A stretch of 64,000 nucleotides of DNA from contig JAUJOE010000003.1 in NCBI GenBank assembly GCA_030447805.1, positions 280,727-344,726 on the forward strand, read 5' to 3'. Below, one piece after another: positions 21,759 to 32,030 of the stretch; positions within the stretch are counted from its first letter, which is position 1; the number at the start of each line of letters is the position of its first letter. Origin of the DNA: Nocardioidaceae bacterium (lineage in GTDB: Bacteria; Actinomycetota; Actinomycetes; Propionibacteriales; Nocardioidaceae). The notes below the pieces were generated by a model. That model had not been told where the DNA came from. It made no database searches and worked only from the letters and a program-made list of their open reading frames with translations. The position numbers were made by a program, and so were the translations under genes.

Positions 21759-22351
21759 GTCATTGCTCTCTCTTCTTCACATGCTGTGCGGACGCCGCAG
21801 CCGGCCAAGTGGTCGTTCACCAGGCCAGCCGCTTGCATCAGGGCGTACGTCGTCACCGGTCCAACGAAGACGAAACCTGCAGACTTCAACTCCGCAGCCA
21901 GCGCCCTCGACTCCACAGTCTGCGCTGGTACGTCGCTGAGCGCCACTGGTGCTGGTTGGAACAGCGGTGCGAACCGCCACACCAGCGCGGCCAACCCACC
22001 GTCAAGGTCCCGCGCTACCCGCGCATTCGTGATCGCCGCATCGATCTTCGCGCGGTTGCGCACGATGCCCGGGTCGGCCAGCAACCGGGTCCTATCGGCG
22101 GAGCCGAACTCCGCGACGCGGCGAATCTCGAATCCGGCGAACGCCGCCCTGAAGTTGTCCCGCTTACGCAAGATGGTCAGCCAGGAAAGGCCGGACTGGA
22201 ACGCCTCGAGAGTGAGCCGCTCGAAGAGTCCCTGGTCATCCCGGATGGCCCGACCCCACTCCGCGTCGTGGTAGCGCAGGTAGTCGGGAGCGGACAGCGC
22301 CCACGGGCACCGGGGCCGACCATCGGGGCCCGCAGGCAGCCCGCCGATCAC
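21755..22351 (-). CDS. tag: DNA-3-methyladenine glycosylase I
   Basis: CPWALSAPDYLRYHDAEWGRAIRDDQGLFERLTLEAFQSGLSWLTILRKRDNFR. Confidence 0.95.
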   Translation of the reverse strand: MIGGLPAGPDGRPRCPWALSAPDYLRYHDAEWGRAIRDDQGLFERLTLEAFQSGLSWLTILRKRDNFRAAFAGFEIRRVAEFGSADRTRLLADPGIVRNRAKIDAAITNARVARDLDGGLAALVWRFAPLFQPAPVALSDVPAQTVESRALAAELKSAGFVFVGPVTTYALMQAAGLVNDHLAGCGVRTACEEERAMT

Positions 22352-22821
22352 GACGGCGGCTGGCTTGCCGCCCTGGTCCCGGCGGCGGCTTCAGTTGGTG
22401 TCGGCGCGGTGGCGTCGGCGGGCGGCGCAGCCGAGGTGCCGACGGTCGCCCCCGCGGGCGTCTCGGTGGGGACGTCAGCGGGTTCCCCGGAGGCGGTCTC
22501 AGCGGGCGTCTCAGCGGCGGGATCGGCCGGAATCTCAGCGGCGGTTCCGGCGGTCGTCGCGGCAGTGTGGTTGGTCTCGCGCGCCAACAGATCGGCCTGG
22601 ATCCGGTCCAGCAGGGCATCCACCTCGTCCATGCGATACCCCCGTACGCCGGTCGAGAGCCGCACCGCCGCGATGTCCTCAGCCGTCAACGGACGTCCGG
22701 TGGGAAGCGTCGCGTCCGGGCGGTCGTCGTACACCTCTGCCATGGCGTCGTCGCGACCCGCCACGACGACGGCGATCGCGCCGATGACCAGCACCAAGGC
22801 GACGACCCACACCCAGATCAC
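22348..22821 (-). CDS. DivIVA-domain membrane protein with low-complexity tail
   Basis: N-terminal TM; LTAEDIAAVRLSTGVRGYRMDEVDALLDRIQADL; Pro/Ala/Thr-rich C-terminus. Confidence 0.8.
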   Translation of the reverse strand: MIWVWVVALVLVIGAIAVVVAGRDDAMAEVYDDRPDATLPTGRPLTAEDIAAVRLSTGVRGYRMDEVDALLDRIQADLLARETNHTAATTAGTAAEIPADPAAETPAETASGEPADVPTETPAGATVGTSAAPPADATAPTPTEAAAGTRAASQPPS

Positions 22822-22902
22822 GAGGTCGATCGTGCCACGCTGGGCAGCGGTCAGCGAAGCGGGTGAGCAGCGACGTGTCGCCGTCGTGGGGTGACGCAGG
22901 CG

Positions 22903-23712
22903 CTACTCCGACGGATGCGGCCGGATCGGCGCCTGACCGGACCCGACGCCTCCTCCGCTCGCGGCTCGCTCTTCCCGCGCTTGGACCATGATCGCCACCG
23001 CTTCGTCGAGGTCGTCGGTGACTCGGAGCAGATCGACGTCCTCTGAGCCGATCTTGCCGCCAGCCAAGACTGTGTCACGCAACCAGTCCCGCAGTCCTCC
23101 CCAGTACGCCGATCCGACCAAGACGATGGGGAACGACGTCACCTTGTGCGTCTGCACCAGCGTGACCGCTTCGAAGATCTCGTCGAACGTGCCGAACCCA
23201 CCCGGTAGCGCAATGAAGCCCTGCGCGTACTTCACGAACATTGTCTTTCGCGCGAAGAAGTAGCGGAAGTTGATGCCGATGTCGACCCACTCGTTGATCC
23301 CCTGCTCAAAGGGCAGCTCGATGCCCAGGCCGACCGACGTACCCCCCGCCTCAGCGGCGCCGCGGTTTGCCGCCTCCATGACTCCCGGCCCGCCGCCGGT
23401 GATCACCGCGAACCCCGATTGAGCCAGCCCGGCTCCGAGCTTGACGCCTTGGGCGTACTCCGGGTGGTCCGGTGGCGTCCGAGCCGAACCGAAGACCGAG
23501 ATCGCCGGACCGAGCTCCGCCAACGAGCCGAACCCCTCGACGAACTCCGCCTGGATGCGCAACACCCGCCACGGGTCGGTGTGCACCCACTCGCCCCGCC
23601 CGCCGTCGTCGAGCAACCGCTGGTCGGTGGTCGACTCCTCTACCTGTTGGCGACGCAAGATCAACGGTCCGCGTCGCCGCTCGGCTGGCTGGGAAGGCAT
23701 CGCTTCAGTCAT
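22903..23712 (-). CDS. LOG-family / TIGR00730 Rossmann-fold protein
   Basis: ISVFGSART, VITGGGPGVMEAANRGA, ALPGGFGTFDEIFEAVTLVQT. Confidence 0.93.
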   Translation of the reverse strand: MTEAMPSQPAERRRGPLILRRQQVEESTTDQRLLDDGGRGEWVHTDPWRVLRIQAEFVEGFGSLAELGPAISVFGSARTPPDHPEYAQGVKLGAGLAQSGFAVITGGGPGVMEAANRGAAEAGGTSVGLGIELPFEQGINEWVDIGINFRYFFARKTMFVKYAQGFIALPGGFGTFDEIFEAVTLVQTHKVTSFPIVLVGSAYWGGLRDWLRDTVLAGGKIGSEDVDLLRVTDDLDEAVAIMVQAREERAASGGGVGSGQAPIRPHPSE

Positions 23713-23780
23713 GGGCACAACCTAGACCGTGGCGTTGGTGAAACGGCATCCCCGCCTCTCGAGACGGACGCCTCAGCGGG

Positions 23781-24866
23781 TCAGCTCAACCAGGCAGTGA
23801 GCTGGGCCAGGCAGGAGTGCAGCTGCTCCACTGGCACGCGCTCGTGCTGGGTGTGCGCCAGCTCGGGATCTCCCGGGCCGAAGTTGACGGCGGGTACGCC
23901 GAGCGCGCTGAACAGCGAAACGTCCGTCCAACCGAACTTCGGCTTGATCGGCCTTGCGTCGTGGTCCGCGCCTCCGCTGACCGCTTCGACGAAGGCTGCC
24001 GCCGCCGGCCGGTCGAGGCCGGGCAGCGCGCCAGGAGCGGCGTCGCGGACCGCGACGTCGAAGCCGTCGAACACCTCACGCAGATGGGCTGCTGCCTCGT
24101 GAACCGTCCGGTCCGGCGCGAACCGGTAGTTCACCGTGACCGTGCACGTGTCGGGGATGACGTTGCCGGCGACCCCGCCGCTGATGCCGACAGCGTTCAG
24201 GCCCTCGTGAAACCGCAGGCCATCAATGACGGGGCGGCGAGGTTCGTACGCCGTCAACCGGCCAAGGATGCCGGTCGCGCCGTGGATCGCGTTGACGCCG
24301 TTCCACGCCCGCGCGCTGTGCGCCCGCACGCCGTACGTCGACACGTCAACCCGCATCGTCCCCTGGCAACCCGCCTCCACCACGGCGTTCGACGGCTCCA
24401 TCAGCACGGCGAAGTCAGCGGTCAGCACCTCAGGGCGCACCGCCGAGATCAGCCCCAGCCCGTTGCGCTCCGCCTCCACCTCCTCGGCCTCGTAAAACAC
24501 GTAGGTGACGTCCCGGACCGGTGCAGCCACCGACGCCGCCAGCTTGAGGCCGACCGCCACCCCGCCCTTCATGTCGCACGAGCCGAGCCCGTGCAGGTAT
24601 CCGTCATCGACCCTCGACGGCAGGTTGGCGTTGACTGGGACCGTGTCGACATGACCCGCGATCACCACCCGGTCGGGCCGGCCGAGCGCCGTACGGGCGA
24701 CGAGGGAGTTGCTGTGCCGCCACAACTGCAGCCACGGTACGTCGACCAGTGCCGCCTCGATCGCGCCGCAGATGGCTTCCTCGTTGCCGCTGACCGACTC
24801 GATGTCGACAAGCGCAGCGGTGAGGTCGACGACGTCGCTGTCGAGATCGAGCGCAACGGAGGCCAC
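23781..24866 (-). CDS. dapE: succinyl-diaminopimelate desuccinylase
   Basis: VIAGHVDTVPVNANLPSRVDDGYLHGLGSCDMKGGVAVGL; near dapD. Confidence 0.9.
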   Translation of the reverse strand: MASVALDLDSDVVDLTAALVDIESVSGNEEAICGAIEAALVDVPWLQLWRHSNSLVARTALGRPDRVVIAGHVDTVPVNANLPSRVDDGYLHGLGSCDMKGGVAVGLKLAASVAAPVRDVTYVFYEAEEVEAERNGLGLISAVRPEVLTADFAVLMEPSNAVVEAGCQGTMRVDVSTYGVRAHSARAWNGVNAIHGATGILGRLTAYEPRRPVIDGLRFHEGLNAVGISGGVAGNVIPDTCTVTVNYRFAPDRTVHEAAAHLREVFDGFDVAVRDAAPGALPGLDRPAAAAFVEAVSGGADHDARPIKPKFGWTDVSLFSALGVPAVNFGPGDPELAHTQHERVPVEQLHSCLAQLTAWLS

Positions 24867-25134
24867 GGCGCCATTGTGCCGAACGGCGCCTGCTCCCAAC
24901 GCGCCCGCGGCGTCGATGCGGCCGGGGCCTGTCGGTGCTCGGTCCAGCCCACCAGCAACCTTGACTAGGTGGATGGTCGTGCTCTGCGACCGTTTTCGGC
25001 CGATATCGGCAAGCCCTCACATAGTCAACATGCCGTCAGGTAGTGAAGGCGGCGGGAAAGGGTCGGCCGGTGAAACGGCGGCGGTGAAACGGTCGGCAAA
25101 GGCGGCGGCGGTGAAACGGCGGTGCAGGGGCCAG

Positions 25135-25884
25135 CTACTCCGCGGCGGTGGCTTCGGTCCCGGCCTCGGGCTCGGCTGCTGCGTCGGCTGCTGCGTCGGC
25201 TGCCGGCGTGAAGGCGCAGAACTCGTTGCCTTCCGGGTCAGCGAAGACGTGCCAGGAGATCTCGTCGTCCGGCTCCCTGAGCAGGCGAGCGCCCGCGTTG
25301 ACGAGGTCGTCGGCGAGCGCCACCGTGACGTCCCAGTGGATGCGGTTCTTCACCGTCTTCGGCTCGGGCACGGAGACGAAAGTCATCCCCTCGAAGGGGG
25401 CGCCGGGGATGTTCTCGAGCCACCACCAGCCCTTCTCTTCGTCACCGCCGAGCTCGGCACCGAAGACGTCCGCCCACCACTGGGCGATCTCCCTCGGCTC
25501 GGCCGAGTCGACACCAAGCTCATACAGCCGGTACGCCGGCAACGTGTCGGGCTCGCGCACGAACGCGCAGAACTCACCGCCTTCGGGGTCGACGAGCACA
25601 GTCCACGGCCGCTCGTATTCAGCTGCTGGCTCACGGACCTGCGCCCCGAGCTCCACGAGCTCGTCGACCGAACCAGCGTGCACGTCGATGTGCACGCGGT
25701 GCTTCACGGTCTTGGCCTCGGGTACGACGTTCATCCAGACCTTCTGCTCCGGCGTCTCGCCGACGAGGCGGCCGGCCGCACCGTCCGGCTCGAATGACAG
25801 ACCAAGCGCGCCCGCCCAGAAGCGACCCAGGGCTTCGCCCCCGGTCGTGTCGATGCACAGGTCCTTGTAGCGCGCGATGGCCAT
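25135..25884 (-). CDS. VOC-family protein with two glyoxalase-like domains
   Basis: Two repeats of ...HRVHIDV...VLVDPEGGEFCAF / NRIHWDV...VFADPEGNEFCAF. Confidence 0.88.
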   Translation of the reverse strand: MAIARYKDLCIDTTGGEALGRFWAGALGLSFEPDGAAGRLVGETPEQKVWMNVVPEAKTVKHRVHIDVHAGSVDELVELGAQVREPAAEYERPWTVLVDPEGGEFCAFVREPDTLPAYRLYELGVDSAEPREIAQWWADVFGAELGGDEEKGWWWLENIPGAPFEGMTFVSVPEPKTVKNRIHWDVTVALADDLVNAGARLLREPDDEISWHVFADPEGNEFCAFTPAADAAADAAAEPEAGTEATAAE

Positions 25885-25921
25885 ACGAGACACCCTAGGG
25901 CGGCTCGGTAGCGTGGGCTAG

Positions 25922-26875
25922 GTGACCGACGACGCCGCCCCGACCAGTGCCGGGGCGTGGGCGTGGGGGCTCGCGACGTACGACGACGCCGGAGCGTTGC
26001 TCGACGTGTGGTTTCCCGAGCCGACGCTGGGTCCACCGCCGCCGGGCTCGACGCCGCCGGACGCACTGCACTGGCTGGAGGGTCCGGACGACGTACGCCG
26101 GGTCGACCGCAGCGTCGTGCAGGTGAGCACCGACGAGGTCAGCGCCCCACCGAGCGACGTCGCCGACGTATGGCTGCGGCTGCACCTGCTGAGCTGGCGC
26201 CTCGTCAGGCCACACGAGGCCAACCTCGACGGCGTGTTCGGCCTGCTCACCAACGTGGTGTGGACCACGCTCGGCGCCTGCGCCGTCGACGGCTTCGAGT
26301 CGACGCGGCTGCGGGCTCGCGCGGCCGGTCAGCAGATCCAGGTGTACGGCGTCGACAAGTTCCCGCGGATGACCGACTACGTCGTGCCGAGCGGCGTACG
26401 CATCGCTGACGCCGACCGGGTCCGCCTCGGCGCGCATCTGGCCGCGGGCACGACGGTCATGCACGAGGGCTTCGTGAACTTCAACGCCGGCACGCTCGGC
26501 GCCTCGATGGTGGAAGGCCGGATCAGCGCCGGCGTCGTCGTGGGTGACGGGTCCGACATCGGCGGGGGCGCGTCGATCATGGGGACGTTGTCAGGTGGCG
26601 GCACGGAGGTCATCTCGATCGGCCGGAGATGCCTGCTGGGCGCCAACGCCGGCGTGGGGATCTCCCTCGGTGACGACTGCGTGGTCGCGGCCGGCTGCTA
26701 CATCACCGCCGGCACCAAGCTGACCCTTCCCGACGGGTCGGTCGTGAAGGCGCGGGAGCTGTCCGGCCAGTCCGGCTGGCAGTTCTGGCAGAACAGCGTG
26801 ACGGGTGGGGTGGAGGCGCACCGCCGGGACAGCTCCGGCATCGAGCTCAACGCCAGCCTGCACAGCAATGACTAA
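25922..26875 (+). CDS. dapD: 2,3,4,5-tetrahydropyridine-2,6-dicarboxylate N-succinyltransferase
   Basis: Left-handed beta-helix region ([48 protein letters not shown]), [30 protein letters not shown]; beside dapE. Confidence 0.93.
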   Translation: MTDDAAPTSAGAWAWGLATYDDAGALLDVWFPEPTLGPPPPGSTPPDALHWLEGPDDVRRVDRSVVQVSTDEVSAPPSDVADVWLRLHLLSWRLVRPHEANLDGVFGLLTNVVWTTLGACAVDGFESTRLRARAAGQQIQVYGVDKFPRMTDYVVPSGVRIADADRVRLGAHLAAGTTVMHEGFVNFNAGTLGASMVEGRISAGVVVGDGSDIGGGASIMGTLSGGGTEVISIGRRCLLGANAGVGISLGDDCVVAAGCYITAGTKLTLPDGSVVKARELSGQSGWQFWQNSVTGGVEAHRRDSSGIELNASLHSND

Positions 26876-27845
26876 GGGTACGGCGATCGCTGCCGTGGCT
26901 GCGCTGGCGGTGACGGGACTGGTCGTCGGCGGGATCTACTTCGCCCTGGACACTGGCCTGGGGCCGCTCCCCGACCCCGAGTCGTGCACCGCCACCGTCG
27001 ACGCGCACGCCGTTGCCATGTCGACCGAGCAGGCGGAGAACGCCTCGATCATCGCCGCCGTCGCCGAACGGCGAGGACTGCCGGCGCGCGCCGTCTCGAT
27101 CGCGATCGCGACGGCGTACCAGGAGTCGAAGCTGCAGAACCTCGACTTCGGCGACCGGGACTCCCTCGGCCTGTTCCAGCAACGGCCGAGCCAGGGCTGG
27201 GGCACCCGCGAGCAGATCCTCGACCCCTACTACGCCGCGAACGCCTTCTACGACGCCCTGGTTCAGGTCGACGGCTACCGCGACATGCCGATCACCGAGG
27301 CCGCGCAGGCGGTGCAGCGCTCCGCCTTCCCCGACGCGTACGCCGACCACGAGCTCGACGGGCGCACCATCGCCAGCGCGATGGCGGGCTACAGCAGGGC
27401 AGCCTTCTCGTGCGTGGTCTTCCGCGACGACGTGAGCGCGCAGGATCCACGCGCCGACGGGCTCACGCCTCGCGCGGCCGCCGTACGCCAAGACATGGCG
27501 AAGTCCTTCGGTGACCTGCCCCTCGGTGGCTTCCAGCCAGGAGGCGTGACGAGCGGGCACATGGCTGGCTCGAGCCACTACGACGGCCGGGCGCTCGACG
27601 TGTTCTTTCGGCCGATCAACGCCGAGAACCGCAGGCGCGGCTGGGTCCTGGCCCACTACCTCGTCGCGAACGCCGACCGGCTGTCGCTTGCCCACGTGAT
27701 CTTCGACGGCAAGATCTGGACCGCTGGTACGCCGTCGGAGGAAGGCTGGCGGCCATTCAACCCGTCGGGGCTCACCGGCGACGAGAGCCCGGAGACGCTG
27801 GCGATCCTCGAGCACCGCGACCACGTGCACGTCGACGTCGACTGA
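26868..27845 (+). CDS. secreted/membrane hypothetical protein, lytic transglycosylase-like plus M15-like C-terminus
   Basis: [55 protein letters not shown]...[10 protein letters not shown]. Confidence 0.75.
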   Translation: MTKGTAIAAVAALAVTGLVVGGIYFALDTGLGPLPDPESCTATVDAHAVAMSTEQAENASIIAAVAERRGLPARAVSIAIATAYQESKLQNLDFGDRDSLGLFQQRPSQGWGTREQILDPYYAANAFYDALVQVDGYRDMPITEAAQAVQRSAFPDAYADHELDGRTIASAMAGYSRAAFSCVVFRDDVSAQDPRADGLTPRAAAVRQDMAKSFGDLPLGGFQPGGVTSGHMAGSSHYDGRALDVFFRPINAENRRRGWVLAHYLVANADRLSLAHVIFDGKIWTAGTPSEEGWRPFNPSGLTGDESPETLAILEHRDHVHVDVD

Positions 27846-28003
27846 CCCGACGTGTGACAGCCGGCCTAGCGTCACCCAGTCGGGGACAGGCAGGCCTTTT
27901 TAGCGCAATGGACGCCAACTCCTCGCGTTCCTCAGCCTCGTTCTGGCTGTAGTTGTCGAGCACTTGGAGTCCCAGTTTGAGGCCGCCAAGCGCACAGACG
28001 TTC

Positions 28004-29164
28004 TCAGCCGTGCTCTGCGAACGCCCAGTCGTCGAGGGCGTTCACACCGCCCAGTTCCAACACCGGTGCGCAATCCCCGGTGGGTTCGCAGCGCATCAGC
28101 TCATGACGATTCCTGGTCCAGGTGACGAGCAGCGCATTCCCATCGGGCTCGAAGGCGACGAAGTGTGAGTACTTTCGAGCGCCGAGATTAAGGGGCACGC
28201 CGGCTTGCCCGTCCTCAACCGTGTCGATTACTGGAGCGGTCTTACCTCGGTACGCCGCGAAGTCTCCAGTGGGCGACCACCTGATCGTCTCGGTCGGCTC
28301 GGCGGCCGGAATGGTCATTCGCTCGCGGAAGACGCCGGACTCGTCAACGTCGCCGAGTACACGTTCCGTCACCTCGCCGTACTGCCCGGGAACCGTCACC
28401 GCACCTGCAAGATCGACTTGGATGACAGGACCGGGCGCCCCCCGGACCGGCACGGGCGCTGACCCCTCGGTCAACACGTCCCAAACGAAGGGCTCGTCGA
28501 GCCAATCCACGTTGTAGAACAACCGGTCGTCCCCGTCCCATCCGAGGAACCCGACGGCCCCGGGATGGCAGCAGGAGCCCGGGATCTGCAGATCGATATG
28601 GCGTTCATGGTCGGTCTCCGGGAAGCGGTAGACCGAGATTCTCGTCGAGTCTGGTGTCGGATGAGAAAGCGCGGCGACGAGGTTCCCGCCTTGGCTGAGG
28701 CTGACGACGGCATCTTCGAGTATCGGCAGCGGCGTCAGCTCGCCGCCCAAAAGGGCATGAGACCGCGAACTTTCGCCCTTGGACTGTGAGTAGTAGTGGT
28801 CGGTCACCAGGACAGAGCCTGCTTCGGCCAGCACCTGGTCGGCCTGGGTCGGGATCTCGTCAGAACCCACCCGCAACAGGCCTTGGTGGATGTACGGCAC
28901 CTGCGGCCGGGCAGGTTGTTCGGACCGTGGTGAATCAGTCGGCGTGTTCTTCGACGACGGTGAGACGAGGCTCGTGACGGCCGTTAGCCCGAGCACCAGG
29001 ATCCCTGCGGCAGCGGCCGCAGCGAGGACGGGCCGCCTGCGCGACCTGTCCCTCGCGGCCTGGCCTTCACGCCGCAGCATCCCCAGTGGGACAGGGGGCG
29101 GCTGGGCCGCATCGGCCCGCTCCTGCAGCAGCTGGGTCAATTCACCCTCGAGAGGTTCGGTCAT
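28004..29164 (-). CDS. single-TM protein with beta-propeller-like ectodomain, sigma-linked
   Basis: Cytosolic N-terminus, TM VLAAAAAAGILVLGLTAV, long extracytoplasmic domain; overlaps sigma gene stop by 4 nt. Confidence 0.7.
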   Translation of the reverse strand: MTEPLEGELTQLLQERADAAQPPPVPLGMLRREGQAARDRSRRRPVLAAAAAAGILVLGLTAVTSLVSPSSKNTPTDSPRSEQPARPQVPYIHQGLLRVGSDEIPTQADQVLAEAGSVLVTDHYYSQSKGESSRSHALLGGELTPLPILEDAVVSLSQGGNLVAALSHPTPDSTRISVYRFPETDHERHIDLQIPGSCCHPGAVGFLGWDGDDRLFYNVDWLDEPFVWDVLTEGSAPVPVRGAPGPVIQVDLAGAVTVPGQYGEVTERVLGDVDESGVFRERMTIPAAEPTETIRWSPTGDFAAYRGKTAPVIDTVEDGQAGVPLNLGARKYSHFVAFEPDGNALLVTWTRNRHELMRCEPTGDCAPVLELGGVNALDDWAFAEHG

Positions 29165-29703
29165 CGGGGTTCCTCTCGGACTTGTTCGGCCGTGGCGCTC
29201 GCCTGGCGCGCACGCAGGCTCCGCAGCGCGGTGGACGCATAGGACTTGACGGTTCCTCGGGAGAGGGACAGGACGGTCGCGATCTGGTCCTCGGTGAGGT
29301 CCTCGTAATAGCGGAGGACCAGTACGGCTCGCTCGCGAGGCGCCAGGGTCGCCAGAAGCACCCACAGATCGAGTCGATCTGTGGGGTCAGGAACGATCGT
29401 GGGTTCCTCGCGGACGCTTAGAAGACGATCCTTAAGGGCGCGTCGGCCACGGCGTCGTTGATCGTCGAGGTACTCGTTAAGCATCATCTTGCGCACGTAG
29501 GCCTCCGGGACGCCGGATCGTGTCACTTGGTCCCAGCGCTTGAATGCCTTGATCAGAGTGTCTTGAACCAGGTCTTGCCCTGCATCGCGGTCGCCCGTGA
29601 GGAGGTAGGCGGTCCGGTAGAGAACCGACCAGCGTGCTTGGGCGAACTCGTCAAAGCTGGGAACCGGCTGGCGCGGTCTCTTCTTCGTCCGATCCGTGGT
29701 CAT
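29161..29703 (-). CDS. SigE-family RNA polymerase sigma factor
   Basis: LYRTAYLLTGDRDAGQDLVQDTLIKAFKRWDQV; LAPRERAVLVLRYYEDLTEDQIATVLSLSRGTVKSYASTALRSLR. Confidence 0.93.
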   Translation of the reverse strand: MTTDRTKKRPRQPVPSFDEFAQARWSVLYRTAYLLTGDRDAGQDLVQDTLIKAFKRWDQVTRSGVPEAYVRKMMLNEYLDDQRRRGRRALKDRLLSVREEPTIVPDPTDRLDLWVLLATLAPRERAVLVLRYYEDLTEDQIATVLSLSRGTVKSYASTALRSLRARQASATAEQVREEPR

Positions 29704-30058
29704 TGGCTCACCCTCTCAAGACAATAGACGTCACGACCCGCCAAAAAGGTGGGGGTGGATGTGTCACCTCTGCCTCGCCTGTAACGGGTCGGGTGACCCC
29801 GGCCGTCGCTTCCCGTTGCGGCAGTCGACCGCGACCACAGGCTCGGCCGTCTTGGCTTCCAGCGTTGTTCCCCGTCCTGAAACCACCGTGATGATCGACG
29901 CTGCGACTTGGAGAGGACACCTTCGGCAACGATCGCCCTGCACAACCGCTGGGTTCACCGAAGACATCCAGCGGACGTCGTGCCTCTACTAGAGCCCCGC
30001 GCTTCGGAATGATGAAACCCGGCCTTCGGAAGCAATACGGCGTTGCGAGAGGAAAGAG

Positions 30059-30385
30059 ATGGCTGCTGAGACACTCCTCGCGCATCTCACAGGAAGGTTT
30101 GTCACGCAGGCCGAGAATCTGGCGACAGAGTCCCTTGCTTTCTTGTTTGCCCGCTACCCGCTGGCCACCGGTGCCTTTGAGCGGTTCGTTGGGGCGTTCC
30201 ACGCAGACCTACCTGGCTCACTGAAGTATTGGCCTCAGAACTGGAGTGCCGATGACCAGTCCATCCCTGACCTGGTGGGAGTGGCTGTCGGCGGCGCGCA
30301 ACCACTGGTGGTGGAGGCAAAGTTCTGGGCTGGATTGACCGAGAATCAGCCGGTCACCCATTTCTGTCGAGTTGTCAGGCTGTAG
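30059..30385 (+). pseudogene. Truncated PD-(D/E)XK-nuclease-like protein (N-terminal part only)
   Basis: LLAHLTGRFVTQAENLATESLAFLFARYP...IPDLVGVAVGGAQPLVVEAKFWAGLTENQPVTH then abrupt end; PD...EAK arrangement. Confidence 0.55.
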
Positions 30386-30418
30386 AGGACATGTCTAGGC
30401 GTGCGACGGCCTGACAAG
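30371..30418. repeat. Third copy of the GTTGTCAG...CTGACAAG palindromic repeat
   Basis: gttgtcaggctgtagaggacatgtctaggcgtgcgacggcctgacaag. Confidence 0.65.
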
Positions 30419-31561
30419 TCGGGGGAGACGGTCGGCGGCGGCGGCGACGCGCTCGTCGGTCGCCGTCAGCGCCACCCGCACGTGCTCGGCACCCGCGCTG
30501 CCATAGAAGTCGCCGGGCGCGACCAGAATCCCATGGTCAGCCAGCCACGAAACGGTCTGCATCGCCGGCTCACCTCGAGTGGCCCACAGATAGAGCGAGC
30601 CCTCGGACAGGTCGATGCGGAACCCCGCCCGTTCCAACGCCTCGCGGAGCAGCAGCCGCCGCCTGCCGTACCGCTCCCGCTGCTCCTCAACGTGTACGTC
30701 GTCGCCGAGCGCTGCCAGCATCGCCGCCTGCACCGGTGCCGAAACCATCAGCCCGGCGTGGCGGCGTACCTCTCGCAGCTCGCCCACCAACCGGGGATCC
30801 CCCGCCACAAAAGCGGCCCGGTAGCCCGCGATGTTCGACCGCTTCGACAACGAGTGCACTGCCAGCACCGACTCGAGCGACCCCCCGTTCACGGCTGGGT
30901 CGAGCACCGACACAGCCTCAGCGGCGTCCCAGGTGTACTCGAGGTAGCACTCGTCCGAGGCCACCACGGCCCCCCGCTCCCGCGCCCACGTGATGACCTT
31001 CCGCAGGTGCGCGGCCGGCAGCACCCGGCCGGTGGGGTTGGCCGGTGAGTTCACCCAGACGAGCGGTACGTCGAGCGGCCCGGCAGCCAGCGTCGAGTCC
31101 GTCGCCAGGTAGTCGGCGCCGGCGAGCAAGGCGCCGACCACATACGTCGGGTAGGCGATCTCTGGCACCAGCACGGTCTGGCCGGCCGCGACGCCCAGCT
31201 GGGCAGGCAGCGCCGCAACGAGCTCCTTCGAGCCCACCGTGGGCAGCACGCAGTCCTCGCCCAGCCCGACCGCGCCACACCGGCGCTGCAGGTAACCGAT
31301 GATCGCGGCCCGCAGCTCGGGCGTGCCCCAGACGGTGGGGTAGCCGGGGGCATCGGCCGCCGCGCTCAGCGCCGCCTGCACCGCCGCGGGCGTGGGGTCG
31401 ACGGGGGTTCCGATGGACAGGTCGACCAGCCCGTCAGGATGGGCAGCCGCCCGCTCCTTGTGGCCGGCGATCCGGTCCCAGGGGAAGTCGGGCAGGCGCC
31501 GCGAAACCGACTGCGCCGCCAACCCGGTCCGGGGAGGCGGCGCAGCGGAACGGCCGGGCAC
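30395..31561 (-). CDS. dapC: succinyldiaminopimelate transaminase
   Basis: PLP aminotransferase: DLSIGTPVDPTP, NSPANPTGRVLP, SDECYLEYTW, VHSLSKRSNIAGYRAAFVAGD; adjacent to ferredoxin. Confidence 0.9.
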   Translation of the reverse strand: MPGRSAAPPPRTGLAAQSVSRRLPDFPWDRIAGHKERAAAHPDGLVDLSIGTPVDPTPAAVQAALSAAADAPGYPTVWGTPELRAAIIGYLQRRCGAVGLGEDCVLPTVGSKELVAALPAQLGVAAGQTVLVPEIAYPTYVVGALLAGADYLATDSTLAAGPLDVPLVWVNSPANPTGRVLPAAHLRKVITWARERGAVVASDECYLEYTWDAAEAVSVLDPAVNGGSLESVLAVHSLSKRSNIAGYRAAFVAGDPRLVGELREVRRHAGLMVSAPVQAAMLAALGDDVHVEEQRERYGRRRLLLREALERAGFRIDLSEGSLYLWATRGEPAMQTVSWLADHGILVAPGDFYGSAGAEHVRVALTATDERVAAAADRLPRLVRPSHA

Positions 31562-31887
31562 TATTCGTCGTGGGCTTGTGGGGGCAGCGCGGCGATGGTC
31601 GGGTGGTCCTTGTCGATGAGGCCCATCTTGGCGGCCCCACCCGGGGAGCCGAGGTCGTCGAAGAACTCCACGTTGGCGGCGTAGTACTGCTTCCACTGCT
31701 CCGGGGTGTCGTCCTCGTAGAAGATCGCCTCCACGGGGCAGACGGGCTCGCAGGCACCGCAGTCGACGCACTCGTCGGGATGGATGTAGAGCATCCGCTG
31801 ACCCTCATAGATGCAGTCGACGGGGCACTCGTCGACACAGCCCCGGTCCTTCAAGTCGACACACGGCTGCGCGATGACGTACGTCAC
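31561..31887 (-). CDS. fdxA: ferredoxin
   Basis: MTYVIAQPCVDLKDRGCVDECPVDCIYEGQRMLYIHPDECVDCGACEPVCPVEAI. Confidence 0.95.
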   Translation of the reverse strand: MTYVIAQPCVDLKDRGCVDECPVDCIYEGQRMLYIHPDECVDCGACEPVCPVEAIFYEDDTPEQWKQYYAANVEFFDDLGSPGGAAKMGLIDKDHPTIAALPPQAHDE

Positions 31888-32030
31888 CTTGGTCCTCCTC
31901 GATGTCTGCGGTCTGCCGTCAGCGGTCTGCCGTCAGCGGCGGCGCTGCAACGTCACTAGTATCGTGCACCACCCCTAGTATCTATGCCCCTGCGGCGCCC
32001 ACCGCACGCAGGTCATGTGTCGGAGGGTCG

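Noticed and set aside
23817-24968. 383-aa plus-strand ORF opposite dapE
   Set aside because: Shadow ORF of the conserved dapE reading frame; no recognisable domain.
29708-30202. 164-aa minus-strand ORF upstream of the sigma gene
   Set aside because: No conserved motifs, and overlaps the PD-(D/E)XK-like fragment on the opposite strand; probably spurious.
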